NCBI RefSeq assembly: GCF_927798095.1
Contig: NZ_CAKMMF010000001.1
Coordinates: 186,001 to 250,000 of the forward strand
Length of the DNA stretch: 64,000 bases
DNA from: Paenibacillus plantiphilus
GTDB lineage: Bacteria; Bacillota; Bacilli; Paenibacillales; Paenibacillaceae
Direction: 5' to 3'
Made by a program: the position numbers and the translations under genes. Below the pieces are notes generated by a model. It had not been told where the DNA came from. It did no database searches and was given only the letters and a program-made list of their open reading frames with translations. Shown piece by piece: positions 16,327 to 24,689 of this stretch; within the stretch, counting starts at the first letter, position 1; each line of letters starts with the position of its first letter.

Positions 16327-17046
16327 TTAGTTCGTATAGAGCAGCTCACGCTGCTCGGCCACAACTTTCTTAAGCTTGTCGGTGGCATAGGCGCCTGGAC
16401 TGATAACATCATGCTTCATCCAATAAAGGACGCGAAACGAGGTGCCGTCATTAAGGATGACACGCATAAAGTAGCTGCCTCCACTTAGGCTTTTTGTTTG
16501 TTTGTGCAGTGTCGTTTCATCCTCAAGCGTCAGCTTCATGTACTCCTTGGCAAAGAGAGCAGCCGCTTCAGGTGTAAAAGCGTTCATCGGCGACCCGTCT
16601 ATGCCGCTTTCGAAGCGCACAGACGCAATTCTGCCGTCTATATCGTATAAGTCCTTTACGGTGGATACCGATGAATTTTGCGACACCTGAAACAATTTAT
16701 TGTCGGCTAAAATGCGGAATTGCTGCTTGTAGCCCTTCACCTGGAACAGCTCTGTACCGGCTGCCATGAGCGTGGCGTCCCCATCCTTCATTTCATAATC
16801 CGAACAGGCATTGCCGGACAGCATGTAGCCGATCGCGCCGATCCGCGCCCCCTTCTCCACCTTGGAGAGATCACTGTCATACAGCTCACTGTACGTAATC
16901 CCGTTATATTTAAACGCATTCATATATTCAACTTCTGCGTCCGGACAATTTTTCCCAATCAACGGAATTCCATTGCTGGAACAAGAAACGACAGTCAATA
17001 AGGCACACACTGTCAGTATAATGGTATAATATCGTCGCATAGGCAC
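16327..17046 (-). CDS. Lipoprotein of unknown function
   Basis: 239 residues with a signal peptide and lipobox LTVVSC (Cys22), so exported and lipid-anchored. The mature part has KNCPDAEVEYMNAFKYNGITY, a segment recurring in Bacillus/Paenibacillus lipoproteins of unknown role. It continues with repeated beta-like stretches (ELFQVKGYKQQFRILADNKLFQV) and SGGSYFMRVILNDGTSFRV near the end. No enzyme motif is seen. It is monocistronic and transcribed toward the ankyrin terminator. Confidence 0.78.
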   Translation of the reverse strand: MPMRRYYTIILTVCALLTVVSCSSNGIPLIGKNCPDAEVEYMNAFKYNGITYSELYDSDLSKVEKGARIGAIGYMLSGNACSDYEMKDGDATLMAAGTELFQVKGYKQQFRILADNKLFQVSQNSSVSTVKDLYDIDGRIASVRFESGIDGSPMNAFTPEAAALFAKEYMKLTLEDETTLHKQTKSLSGGSYFMRVILNDGTSFRVLYWMKHDVISPGAYATDKLKKVVAEQRELLYTN

Positions 17047-17288
17047 ACATCCTTTGTAATCATGTACCCTGATTGACGAGGAATGCTAGTAAATGGTTGC
17101 ACGGCTGCATGCCGTTCAATTGGCGGTCGATTCATGAATCTTTATCCGAGCCATCATGTACTAAACCACCTTTTATTAAGGCTATATTAAATTCTGATGT
17201 TGATTTTCACGATAAGAAATCCGCCTCGTTGAAGAGGTGCTTATTGAGCTATCGTACCCGTTAGCTGAACGTATATTGATTGAAATCG

Positions 17289-17753
17289 TTATGACACAAT
17301 GGATAATTCCATAAATATTTCAGCAATATCATTATCATTGTATTTTGGTATCTCATAAAAGCCAAAACTTCGAAACACTGACAACGCTTTATAAGATTGT
17401 TTCTTAGTGTCCAACCTCAGCTTTATTAATCCAGCTTGTCTTGCAAATGCTATTATTTGGCTCATCATGCTTTTGCCGTAACCCTTATCTTGATGTTCAG
17501 GTAAGACGAAGAACCTCTTTATTTCACCAATTCTGTTTTCAGAATCAATACCCTTTAAACCAATAGTCCCAATAACGCTCTGTCCTTCCTTCAATAACCA
17601 GAATCCGCCTCCAGTCTTAAAATATAGAAGTTCAATACTTCTAATATCTGAATGCGACCCTTCAGGATCAAAGTCATATCCTCTGGAAACATACATAGTT
17701 TCCATAAACTCTTCCAATTGATCCTGGTCTGATCTAATGTATCTCTGCAGCAA
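17289..17753 (-). CDS. GNAT family N-acetyltransferase
   Basis: 154 residues. The acetyl-CoA loop is QDKGYGK at 88-94, after KRFFVLPEH, and the C-terminus has the GNAT pattern ALSVFRSFGFYEIPKYN. A TTG start is used: GAGAGGGG lies 8 bases upstream, and the nearby ATG runs into a stop after eight codons. Codon use is more AT-rich than its neighbours, which may indicate acquisition. The substrate is unknown, although this IGEIKRFFVLPEHQDKG form is common in stand-alone Bacillus acetyltransferases. Confidence 0.82.
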   Translation of the reverse strand: MLQRYIRSDQDQLEEFMETMYVSRGYDFDPEGSHSDIRSIELLYFKTGGGFWLLKEGQSVIGTIGLKGIDSENRIGEIKRFFVLPEHQDKGYGKSMMSQIIAFARQAGLIKLRLDTKKQSYKALSVFRSFGFYEIPKYNDNDIAEIFMELSIVS

Positions 17754-17875
17754 TAAGCATTCCCCTCTCTCGTGGATAAAACTTCTTTTCTCTCGTTTCC
17801 CGTTCGTTTAACAAGTATAAGCAGAAAGCCGAAGTTTGTCATTCGTGTCGGGGCAACGAGTACACATATTCAGCA

Positions 17876-18130
17876 ATGCTGATTCTTCTTCTCAGCGGGT
17901 GTGGCTCAGTGAATAATGAGGAACAGCGCAGCGGCTCTATAAAACCTGCTAACACGACAGTTAGCTATGGCAACTTGGATGTATCCGAAGAGTTTAATAC
18001 TTTTGAACAACTTACCGACACAGCTGACTTGGTTGTCAAAGTAAAATTGACAGGTGAGAAACCTCAAAAAATTGAATATGAGGGGGCAAATTTCACTATA
18101 ACAAATGCAACTGTAAAAGAGGTTAAATAG
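17876..18130 (+). pseudogene. Truncated lipoprotein gene remnant
   Basis: The frame begins inside a signal peptide (MLILLLSGCGSVNN, lipobox LLSGC) without the usual charged n-region. No ribosome binding site precedes the ATG. It then reads a plausible mature start (FNTFEQLTDTADLVVKVKLTG) and stops at TVKEVK after 84 codons, where related proteins continue into further beta strands. A hairpin directly follows the stop. Both ends look lost, so this is treated as a decayed gene. It could still make a short lipopeptide. Confidence 0.55.
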
Positions 18131-18131
18131 A

Positions 18132-18165
18132 TGGCGATGGCCGCACCAAGGCCATCGCCATTTTA
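18132..18165. terminator. Hairpin terminator between convergent genes
   Basis: TGGCGATGGCC and GGCCATCGCCA form an 11-bp perfect stem followed by TTTTA on the plus strand. It also lies directly downstream of the minus-strand GT39 gene. Confidence 0.75.
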
Positions 18166-18194
18166 CAATTTTAAGAGCAAACCACCTCAGAGGA

Positions 18195-19478
18195 CTATCG
18201 CTCCCGAAGCAACCTATCGCCAGTCCGTATCTTCGAGCGCCGATCCATAATCGCTACAACTGCCACCGCAGCGAATATAATCAGAATGCTCATAAGCGGA
18301 TAACCATATCTTGCAAAGGTTATGAATGGCAGATGGATGAACCAGAAGTACAGGAATGGCAGCAGAATCGGCAGCGATTGCCTAACACGCTTTTGAAACG
18401 CAGTAACGACAATACCGGCAAATCCGACAAGCACATAGATCCAGTGCTCCACATTAATTAATGGTCTGGGCAGTCCCGGAACCGGACGCGAGTAGAACGG
18501 CGCTTCGAACAATTGAATGCTTTTGCCCACCGTGAACCAATAGGTGTAATCCAGCGTATGGTGCTGGAAGCCGTAAGCGATCACTCGCTTCGCAGTCCGC
18601 AGCTCAGCGCTGTCGCTGCCGACGAACAGCTTGCCATCCTTATACTCGCCCGGGTATTGTTCAAAGAACCCCTGGGGAGGCATCGCGCGCTTGATCAGCG
18701 CACCCAGCAGCATCGGGTTGCCTGTTGACTTCGTGAACGGAATAAATTCATCGAATGCCTGATAGTTGCGCACCCACCAAGGCGTCAGCAGCAGCATGCT
18801 GCACACGCCGACAATCGCCGTGAATTTCACAATGTCCTTCCAGCTGTACTTCTGGACCAGCCACATGATGAACAGGCAGATTGGAAATAATGCGCTTTGA
18901 GGTTTAATATAGCAGGAGAGGCCCAGCATAATGCCGACCAGCACATAGGCGGAGACGGTTTTTTGGCGAAAAGCATGAATCGTGCTGCAAAGCAGCAACA
19001 AAAAGATCAATTTAAACGTCGATTCTGTTAGAATCGCCCCTGACGCGAACAGGTCAGGTATATAAAATGCGCTGATGATCGCGGCCGTAATGGCAACCTT
19101 GCTATTGAATACCGCCCTCGCAATCACAAACAGGAGGTATACAGAGAGGGTCTGCATAAGGCACTGCATAAGCCGGAAGCCCATAACCGCTGTATCGCGT
19201 TCGAACAAGGCCGTAAAGCCGCTCAGCATGACAGGAATCGTCGGCATAATATAATTTGTAGGCCGATCTCCGCTGTTGTAGACAAGCGTTTTCGTTTCAT
19301 TCAGCATCTGCGCCGCATGAACATATTTGACATCGTCGTTATTCCGTTTATCATAAGAACCGAGCAGGAAATGATCACCCAGCCATAATACAACGATCAC
19401 ATTGACGAGAAGAACAGCCGCCATGACGATAAACAGTGTCTTACGTACAGCAGGCGTCTCAGATTTTAATGAAAACAA
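18195..19478 (-). CDS. GT39-type membrane glycosyltransferase (ArnT/PMT-like)
   Basis: About 427 residues with roughly eleven transmembrane helices. The first extracytoplasmic loop carries the Asp-Asp motif in NNDDVKYVHAA that dolichyl/undecaprenyl-phosphate sugar transferases use for catalysis, and LTESTFK follows in the third loop region. Such enzymes move a sugar from a polyprenyl-phosphate donor onto lipid or protein outside the membrane. The TTG at 19478 has GGGAG 8 bases upstream; a longer frame opens at 19520. It is divergent from a GT2 that could make its lipid-linked donor. Acceptor unknown. Confidence 0.82.
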   Translation of the reverse strand: MFSLKSETPAVRKTLFIVMAAVLLVNVIVVLWLGDHFLLGSYDKRNNDDVKYVHAAQMLNETKTLVYNSGDRPTNYIMPTIPVMLSGFTALFERDTAVMGFRLMQCLMQTLSVYLLFVIARAVFNSKVAITAAIISAFYIPDLFASGAILTESTFKLIFLLLLCSTIHAFRQKTVSAYVLVGIMLGLSCYIKPQSALFPICLFIMWLVQKYSWKDIVKFTAIVGVCSMLLLTPWWVRNYQAFDEFIPFTKSTGNPMLLGALIKRAMPPQGFFEQYPGEYKDGKLFVGSDSAELRTAKRVIAYGFQHHTLDYTYWFTVGKSIQLFEAPFYSRPVPGLPRPLINVEHWIYVLVGFAGIVVTAFQKRVRQSLPILLPFLYFWFIHLPFITFARYGYPLMSILIIFAAVAVVAIMDRRSKIRTGDRLLRER

Positions 19479-19598
19479 CAGGAAAACTCCCTTCCATATT
19501 ACAGGTATTCTATCAAGCAACGTTTTCTATTATACTATATAAGGTTGCCTAGAAAGCAAATGGCTTCAATGAAGGTATTGAAAAGAGGGCACATGGAC

Positions 19599-20303
19599 AT
19601 GATTCAACAACGAAGCAGCGAAATACTTGTCATTATTCCAGCATACAATGAGGAGGCTACGCTCCTCCGCACGATTAGCGAGCTCAAGCGGCATACACCG
19701 TATGACTTCGTCGTCGTTGACGATGGCTCCAAGGACCGTACGCCGGATATTATAAAGAGAGAAGGCTATCCTTCTCTGCGCCACGCTGTAAATCTCGGCA
19801 TCGGAGGCTCGATGCAGAGCGGCTACAAATATGCGGATCAGAACGGCTATCTATATGCCATTCAGCTCGATGCAGATGGGCAGCACCGTCCAGAGGATAT
19901 CGCCAAGCTGGTGGATGAGATCAAGGCAAGCCGCTGCGATATGGTCATCGGCTCGCGATTCGTAGAGCTAAGCAGCTATCGGGGAAGCGCGCTGCGCCGA
20001 AGCGGCATCCTCTATTTCCACTGGCTGGTCCGTATGCTTACAGGGGTTCGAATCTACGACCCTACCTCTGGCTTCCGCATTGTGAATCGTTCAACGATCG
20101 AGCAGTTCTCCAAGTCGTACCCCACCGATTATCCAGAGGTCGAGGTGCTGGTCAGCTTATCCAAGCGCGGATGCAAATTAAAGGAAATCAGTGTCGAGAT
20201 GCGCAATCGCCAAGGCGGGTCCTCCTCGATCAACTGGTCCAAATCGATCTATTATATGATGAAGGTTACGATGTTCTCGCTCATACGCAAGAGCTTCTCG
20301 TAA
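19599..20303 (+). CDS. Polyprenyl-phosphate glycosyltransferase (GT2, DPM1/GtrB-like)
   Basis: A 234-residue GT-A protein with PAYNEE (14-19), VVDDGSKD (39-46) and QLDADGQHRPED (89-100). This is the signature set of dolichol-phosphate-mannose-synthase-like enzymes. It also has SGFR and NRQGGSSS near the C-terminus, as in bacterial polyprenol-phosphate hexose synthases. It lacks C-terminal transmembrane helices. The ATG at 19599 is chosen because AGAGGG is 9 bases upstream; earlier ATGs have poor spacing. It is followed by DUF2304 and SMR-like genes and opposed by a GT39, so it probably makes the lipid-linked sugar used by that enzyme. Confidence 0.88.
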   Translation: MIQQRSSEILVIIPAYNEEATLLRTISELKRHTPYDFVVVDDGSKDRTPDIIKREGYPSLRHAVNLGIGGSMQSGYKYADQNGYLYAIQLDADGQHRPEDIAKLVDEIKASRCDMVIGSRFVELSSYRGSALRRSGILYFHWLVRMLTGVRIYDPTSGFRIVNRSTIEQFSKSYPTDYPEVEVLVSLSKRGCKLKEISVEMRNRQGGSSSINWSKSIYYMMKVTMFSLIRKSFS

Positions 20304-20319
20304 TGGAGGATAATCGTTG

Positions 20320-20682
20320 ATGAATCAGTATGTCGCAATTATTGTTACCGTGCTTTTCCTTGCGCTCATCGTTCAATTCACAGTGACGCACAAACTGAAG
20401 GACCGTTATGCCTTTCTGTGGCTCGTAACTGCTGCTGCAGGCGTTATAGCGGCACTATGCATCCCGCTGCTTAACCGGTTCGCCCTATGGATTGGCATTG
20501 CGTATATGCCGACCTTCGTTTTTCTCATAACTATTATTTTCATACTGGGCCTGCTGGTCAGGCAGACAATCAGCCTCTCCAAGCAGGCCGACCGCATCAA
20601 GACGCTCACACAGGAATTCGCTGTGCTGGAGAAGAAGGTGCTCGATTTGCAGAAACAAACAGAGGGACGTGAAAGCAAGTGA
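20320..20682 (+). CDS. DUF2304 membrane protein
   Basis: About 120 residues with three transmembrane helices (residues about 5-20, 33-50, 63-85) and a C-terminal coiled coil (QADRIKTLTQEFAVLEKKVL). This arrangement, including KDRYAFLWLV, is the DUF2304 family, often found beside polyprenyl-phosphate GT2 genes. A GGAGG lies 9 bases before this ATG; a TTG one codon upstream is possible. It overlaps the next gene by 4 bases. It is possibly an accessory or flippase-like subunit of lipid-sugar transfer; function not proven. Confidence 0.85.
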   Translation: MNQYVAIIVTVLFLALIVQFTVTHKLKDRYAFLWLVTAAAGVIAALCIPLLNRFALWIGIAYMPTFVFLITIIFILGLLVRQTISLSKQADRIKTLTQEFAVLEKKVLDLQKQTEGRESK

Positions 20683-21050
20683 GTTTATTGCAATTCGGGC
20701 TTATTGTAGCCAATACGCTCATGCTTGTGACAGGTCAATTTCTATGGAAATACGGCCTGATGCAGCGGGGCAAAGCGTTCGACAGCCTGCGAACAATTAT
20801 TGAGCTGATGATCTCGCCCTATATTATCGGAGGGCTGTTGATTTATGGCTTCGCAACCGTACTGTGGCTCTATATTGTGTCCAAGGTCGATCTCAGCCTC
20901 GCGTATCCGATCCAAAGTCTGGCTTATATTATCTCCATCTTCGGCGCCTATTACATATTCGATGAATCATTGTCTGCATTGAAGATTATCGGCTGCCTGC
21001 TCATTCTCGGCGGAGTTGCCTGCATCGGTTTGTCGGCACGCTACGCTTAA
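20679..21050 (+). CDS. SMR/EamA-like four-helix membrane protein
   Basis: 123 residues and four predicted helices, with the small-multidrug-resistance style pattern LVTGQFLWKYGL, LSLAYPIQSLAYIISIFGA and LKIIGCLLILGGVACIG. It starts with GTG inside the stop of the DUF2304 gene (GTGA overlap), so it is translationally coupled. In this setting it more likely resembles ArnE/F-type flippases of undecaprenyl-phosphate-sugars than a drug pump. This is inferred from context. Confidence 0.82.
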   Translation: MSLLQFGLIVANTLMLVTGQFLWKYGLMQRGKAFDSLRTIIELMISPYIIGGLLIYGFATVLWLYIVSKVDLSLAYPIQSLAYIISIFGAYYIFDESLSALKIIGCLLILGGVACIGLSARYA

Positions 21051-21155
21051 CGGGAGAACGCTTCAGGCAACAATGAATGGAGCTGTTCACAGTACAGCAG
21101 CAGCACAGCAACTATCTTCACGATCGCCGACAGCTCGCACCGCGCGCGGTGCCTA

Positions 21156-21267
21156 GTGCTTAGCTCCCAGTGCTTAGATCCCGGTGCTTAGATCCCGGTG
21201 CTTAGATCCCGGTGCTTAGATCCCGGTGCTTAGCTCCCAGTGCGCAGCTCCCAGTGCGTAGATCCCT
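21156..21267. repeat. Eight tandem copies of a 14-bp unit
   Basis: The unit GTGCTTAGATCCCG is repeated eight times (112 bp) with variants at the ends (GTGCTTAGCTCCCA, GTGCGCAGCTCCCA). It is flanked by inverted GCACCGCGC and GCGCGGTGC blocks. The right flank (CGTTGCATGACGACGGCGG) matches the complement of 14714-14730. Confidence 0.9.
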
Positions 21268-21483
21268 TTGCGCGGTGCGGCGTTGCATGACGACGGCGGC
21301 CAAAGTAAACAAAGTTTTCAGGTTGGATTACTGTGCTTCCCGAGTGAAGTAAATCAACCCCGAAACCCGATGCATCCTTCCGGCTCGCGGTGCCATCGCG
21401 CACGCGGTGCTCGGTCACATATGCGTTTCAAGGTACCAACACCTTACCTTCCTTCACACCGCTTACTCGCTATCGGCTATCGC

Positions 21484-21848
21484 ATTCAGCTTTACGGCAA
21501 CAGCTATGGCACTTTCTACAGCATCTTGCCGGCTGTAAGACGGTTTCTCAAGCTTACAGCTCTCCTCATTCCACTTTTTCGTGCTGTAACACTGTTTTTC
21601 AGTCTTACGGCAACAGCCATGGCACTTTCTACGGCATCTTGCCGGCTGTAAGACGATTTTTCAAGCTTACAGCTCTCCTCATTCCACTTTTTCGTGCTGT
21701 AACACTGTTTTTCAGTCTTACGGCAACAGCCATGGCACTTTCTACAGCATCTTACCAGTTGTAAGACGATTTTTCATGCTTACAGCTCTCCTCATCCCAC
21801 TTTTTCGTGCTGTAACACTGTTTTTCAGTCTTACGGCAACAGCCGTGG
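21484..21848. repeat. 113-bp tandem array of paired hairpins (second locus)
   Basis: Three units plus a partial, with CTGTAAGAC-type starts at 21533, 21646 and 21759 (period 113). Each unit has two 27-bp hairpins of the form CTGTAA, N4, GTTTYTC, N4, TTACRG, 51 and 62 bp apart. The intervening sequence (CTCCTCATTCCACTTTTTCG) is unlike the 12.3-kb array, so the hairpin and spacing are conserved rather than the whole unit. Non-coding. Confidence 0.9.
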
Positions 21849-21901
21849 CAGGTTCTGCGGCCTCCTCTATTGGACAGTACATCAGGCCTCCATTGTCGGC
21901 T

Positions 21902-22489
21902 TTAGTTGGGAGCAAGTCTGGCAATGACCGTTTTTCCTCGCGGCGATATTTTGTAACCAGTCCCCAGACTTATAGTCAGGCCAAGGTTTTTCAGTTTGCG
22001 CACATTCAGCTTTAATTTCTCGGTTTCCCAGCCGATTGCTGCTGCTAGCTCCATCGCTCTTACACCGGGATGCTTGTCGATAAGACACAGAAAATCGGTG
22101 GTCCAAGGACCGCGAGAGCTCGCTTTGTCCAATCGTTCGAGCCGAGTAAGCAATGCCAGCAATTCTTCTTCCGTCATGATGTCCCGTTCCCGCAGCACTT
22201 CTCGCGGATCGGCCCCGATACGAGCCACTTCAATACGATAGATGTCTCCCTCGTCGCTAAAGGAATTGATTTCCTTGAACAGTTCTTCACGAGTGGAGCA
22301 TCCAGCAATTATCGCGTCCGATTCGGTTATGTCAATGTCAGCAACGATGGCAATCGACTTGATCTCAATCAACCCAACTGCGGTGTGCAGCTGGCTCCCC
22401 TTCTTTATATTAGCCCGCTTCCATCGTCGGAACGCCACCGAAATAGTACCGCGAGCGATCCCATTCAAAATATGATTTTTAAAAAGCAA
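21902..22489 (-). CDS. ASCH-like domain plus winged-helix protein
   Basis: 195 residues. Residues 1-100 (FKNHILNGIARGTISVAFRR, VGLIEIKSIAIV, DIYRIEVARIGADPREVLRE) fit an ASCH/PUA-like RNA-binding fold. Residues 125-190 (PWTTDFLCLIDKHPGVRAME, LAAAIGW, NVRKLKNLGL, GYKISPRG) form a winged helix. Similar two-part proteins occur in actinobacteria, but I know of no assigned function. TTG at 22489 is chosen because GGTGGAGGG lies 8 bases upstream and the family begins there; the longer frame to 22579 lacks such support. Possibly a nucleic-acid-binding regulator. Confidence 0.72.
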   Translation of the reverse strand: MLFKNHILNGIARGTISVAFRRWKRANIKKGSQLHTAVGLIEIKSIAIVADIDITESDAIIAGCSTREELFKEINSFSDEGDIYRIEVARIGADPREVLRERDIMTEEELLALLTRLERLDKASSRGPWTTDFLCLIDKHPGVRAMELAAAIGWETEKLKLNVRKLKNLGLTISLGTGYKISPRGKTVIARLAPN

Positions 22490-22796
22490 TTTCCAATCCC
22501 TCCACCTGATCGTAATGCTTAGCTTCAAAAAACGAACCGGACCTTTGCATGTGACAGACCATATAGCAACCTGCCACAAAAGATCTAAACTCTCATGACG
22601 TCTTTGACGTCTTTGACGTCTCCTCCTGGAATGAAAGGGAGCCAGAAGTTACTTTCTATATCGCATACCTACATTATGAGGAACAACGTTCATTTTGTCA
22701 TGCTGATCCGATGCTGATGAACATTGTACTTTATGAGCATAAATATCGCGGACTGCCAGCACGCCTATGAAATCAACAAAACCAAGCTCCAACGTT
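22490..22796. other. Gene-free stretch with a coding remnant and a 9-bp triplet repeat
   Basis: Three GACGTCTTT units sit at about 22598-22624. A plus-strand frame without start signal (ending HKYRGLPARL, stop near 22768) reads like the C-terminal end of a lost gene. No complete gene is seen. Confidence 0.4.
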
Positions 22797-22836
22797 AAAA
22801 AGCTGGTGTCCCTTATTCAAAAGGAGCACCAGCTTA
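22797..22836 (-). terminator. Terminator of the maltodextrin operon
   Basis: AAGCTGGTGCTCC and GGACACCAGCTTTTT form a strong stem and T-run on the minus strand, after the last permease gene. Confidence 0.85.
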
Positions 22837-22909
22837 ATCCAGTATGCAAAGTGATGAACAACAACGATGTAACTAGCCATACATATCCAGCACTCTGGTC
22901 TCAATCCAT

Positions 22910-23737
22910 CTAGCCCTTGACCGCCCCAGCCGTTATCCCTGCGACGAAATAACGCTGCAGCAGGACAAACAACACAATAATTGGCACAATCGCAATTAAT
23001 GAGCCTGCAAACACGATTCCCCATTGTGTTGTATATTGGCCTTGAAAGTTGGCGAGCGCGATCGGCAGCGTCCGTTTCAACGGATCGTTAATGATCGTCA
23101 GCGCCCAAGGGAATTCTTCCCATATGACCAGCGCATTGAATATCGTTGCCGGTACGAAAGCCGGCTTGGACAATGGCAAAATAATTGCAGTGAAGAGCTT
23201 GAATGCACTGCCCCCATCCATCTCCACCGATTCGTCGATATCGCGCGAGATGGAGTCGAAGAAACCTTTTAGCAGGAAGGTCGTGAATGGAATCCCTCCA
23301 GCCGCATAAACCGTAATCAAGCCCCAATGCGAGTCGAACAATCCCAAATCGCGAATGAGCATGAACTGTGGAATAATAAGCGTCAGACTCGGTATGACCA
23401 GACTGCCCATCAGAATGCCGAAGACCATTCGTTTCCCGCGAAATTGAAACCGTGAGAAGGAGAACGCCAGCATCGCGGACAGTGCAAATATAAGAATGAA
23501 GCTCGCTATCGTGACGATAACGCTGTTGAACATATAAATAGAGAAGTTCTGGCTGGCCCATGCCTCTGCGAAATTGTCCCATGTCAGCTCGGAAGGAATG
23601 AGCTTAGGCGGGAACTCGAACAGCAAGGTCATCGGCTTGAATGCCGTCAATAGCATATAGATAAGCGGATACACCGATAGCACAGCGCCCGCTGTCAGCA
23701 AACCATACAGAATGATCGATTTCCATAACGTTCGCAT
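22910..23737 (-). CDS. Carbohydrate ABC transporter permease (MalG type)
   Basis: 275 residues and six helices. The EAA loop (DESVEMDGGSAFKLFTAIILPLSKPAF) near residue 180 is the site that contacts the ATPase. The short N-terminus and C-terminal AVKG are typical of MalG/CUT1 permeases. It is last in a five-gene operon, 13 bp after the MalF-type gene. No ATPase gene is present, so a shared MsmX-like ATPase encoded elsewhere probably drives uptake, as is common in Firmicutes. Substrate is probably maltodextrin or a related alpha-glucan, from the neighbouring GH13. Confidence 0.93.
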   Translation of the reverse strand: MRTLWKSIILYGLLTAGAVLSVYPLIYMLLTAFKPMTLLFEFPPKLIPSELTWDNFAEAWASQNFSIYMFNSVIVTIASFILIFALSAMLAFSFSRFQFRGKRMVFGILMGSLVIPSLTLIIPQFMLIRDLGLFDSHWGLITVYAAGGIPFTTFLLKGFFDSISRDIDESVEMDGGSAFKLFTAIILPLSKPAFVPATIFNALVIWEEFPWALTIINDPLKRTLPIALANFQGQYTTQWGIVFAGSLIAIVPIIVLFVLLQRYFVAGITAGAVKG

Positions 23738-23750
23738 CCTATCCGCCTCC

Positions 23751-24620
23751 TTAGTCCCTTTTGTTTAATCGGAATTGAATGAATGTCAAGCAGGCGATCA
23801 GGACGGCGAACACATAGGAAAGCGCTGATGCATATCCAAGATCATATTCGGTGAAAGCCTTCTGATACATCCATGTCAGCATGACCTCGGTCTCGTGCAT
23901 AGGTCCGCCGTTCGTGACCAGATAGACGGATGTGAAGACGTTGAATGCGCCAATGATAAGCATGAGCTGGATAAACAGCGTTGTCGAACGGACAGCCGGC
24001 AGAGTAATATAGCGGATTTTCTGCCAGCCGTTGCAGCCATCCAGGGATGCCGCTTCATATAATTCCTTCGGTACGCCCTGCAGGGCGGCCAAATAGATGA
24101 CCATGACCCATCCAACGCCCTTCCATATTCCGAGAAAGCTGATGACAAGCAGCGCCTTCATCGGATCGCTGAGCCAGCTTATCGTTGTGCTGGTCAAGTG
24201 AAGCGCGTCCGTAATGATATAATTCAACAGCCCTTGGTCTGTAAACACGAATTTAAAAATCAAGGAAGCAACGACCCATGATGTAATGACCGGCAAGAAA
24301 TAGAACACCCGATAAGCAGTAACGCCCCTGCGGTTCTGATGAAGGGCATATGCAACAAGGAAACCCAGAATCATCTGTCCCGGAACAGAAATAACCCCGT
24401 AGATGATAATATTGCGCAATGAAATCCAGAACACCGAATCCTGAAATACATGCAAATAGTTCCCAAACCCGATAAACGTCATCTCGTTCAGATTCGTCAG
24501 CTTGAAGTCATAGAAGCTGAACATGAAATTCCGCAGCAGCGGATACACGAGGAAAAATGAGAAGAACAGAAATCCGGGTGCAGCAAACAAATACCCGGCA
24601 AGCCCGCCTTTTTTGTTCAT
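23751..24620 (-). CDS. Carbohydrate ABC transporter permease (MalF type)
   Basis: 289 residues with six helices. The EAA loop YEAASLDGCNGWQKIRYITLPAV (about 190-212) has the conserved Glu-Ala-Ala and Gly. It pairs with the MalG-type permease 13 bp downstream to form the translocation channel. It lies 69 bp after the binding-protein gene. Family CUT1; substrate by context only. Confidence 0.93.
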   Translation of the reverse strand: MNKKGGLAGYLFAAPGFLFFSFFLVYPLLRNFMFSFYDFKLTNLNEMTFIGFGNYLHVFQDSVFWISLRNIIIYGVISVPGQMILGFLVAYALHQNRRGVTAYRVFYFLPVITSWVVASLIFKFVFTDQGLLNYIITDALHLTSTTISWLSDPMKALLVISFLGIWKGVGWVMVIYLAALQGVPKELYEAASLDGCNGWQKIRYITLPAVRSTTLFIQLMLIIGAFNVFTSVYLVTNGGPMHETEVMLTWMYQKAFTEYDLGYASALSYVFAVLIACLTFIQFRLNKRD

Positions 24621-24689
24621 ATGATGTAACTCCTTAGAGGAGAAGCGCCCGCCGTTAACTTACGCGAAGCGCTTCTTCTGCTGCTGTTA

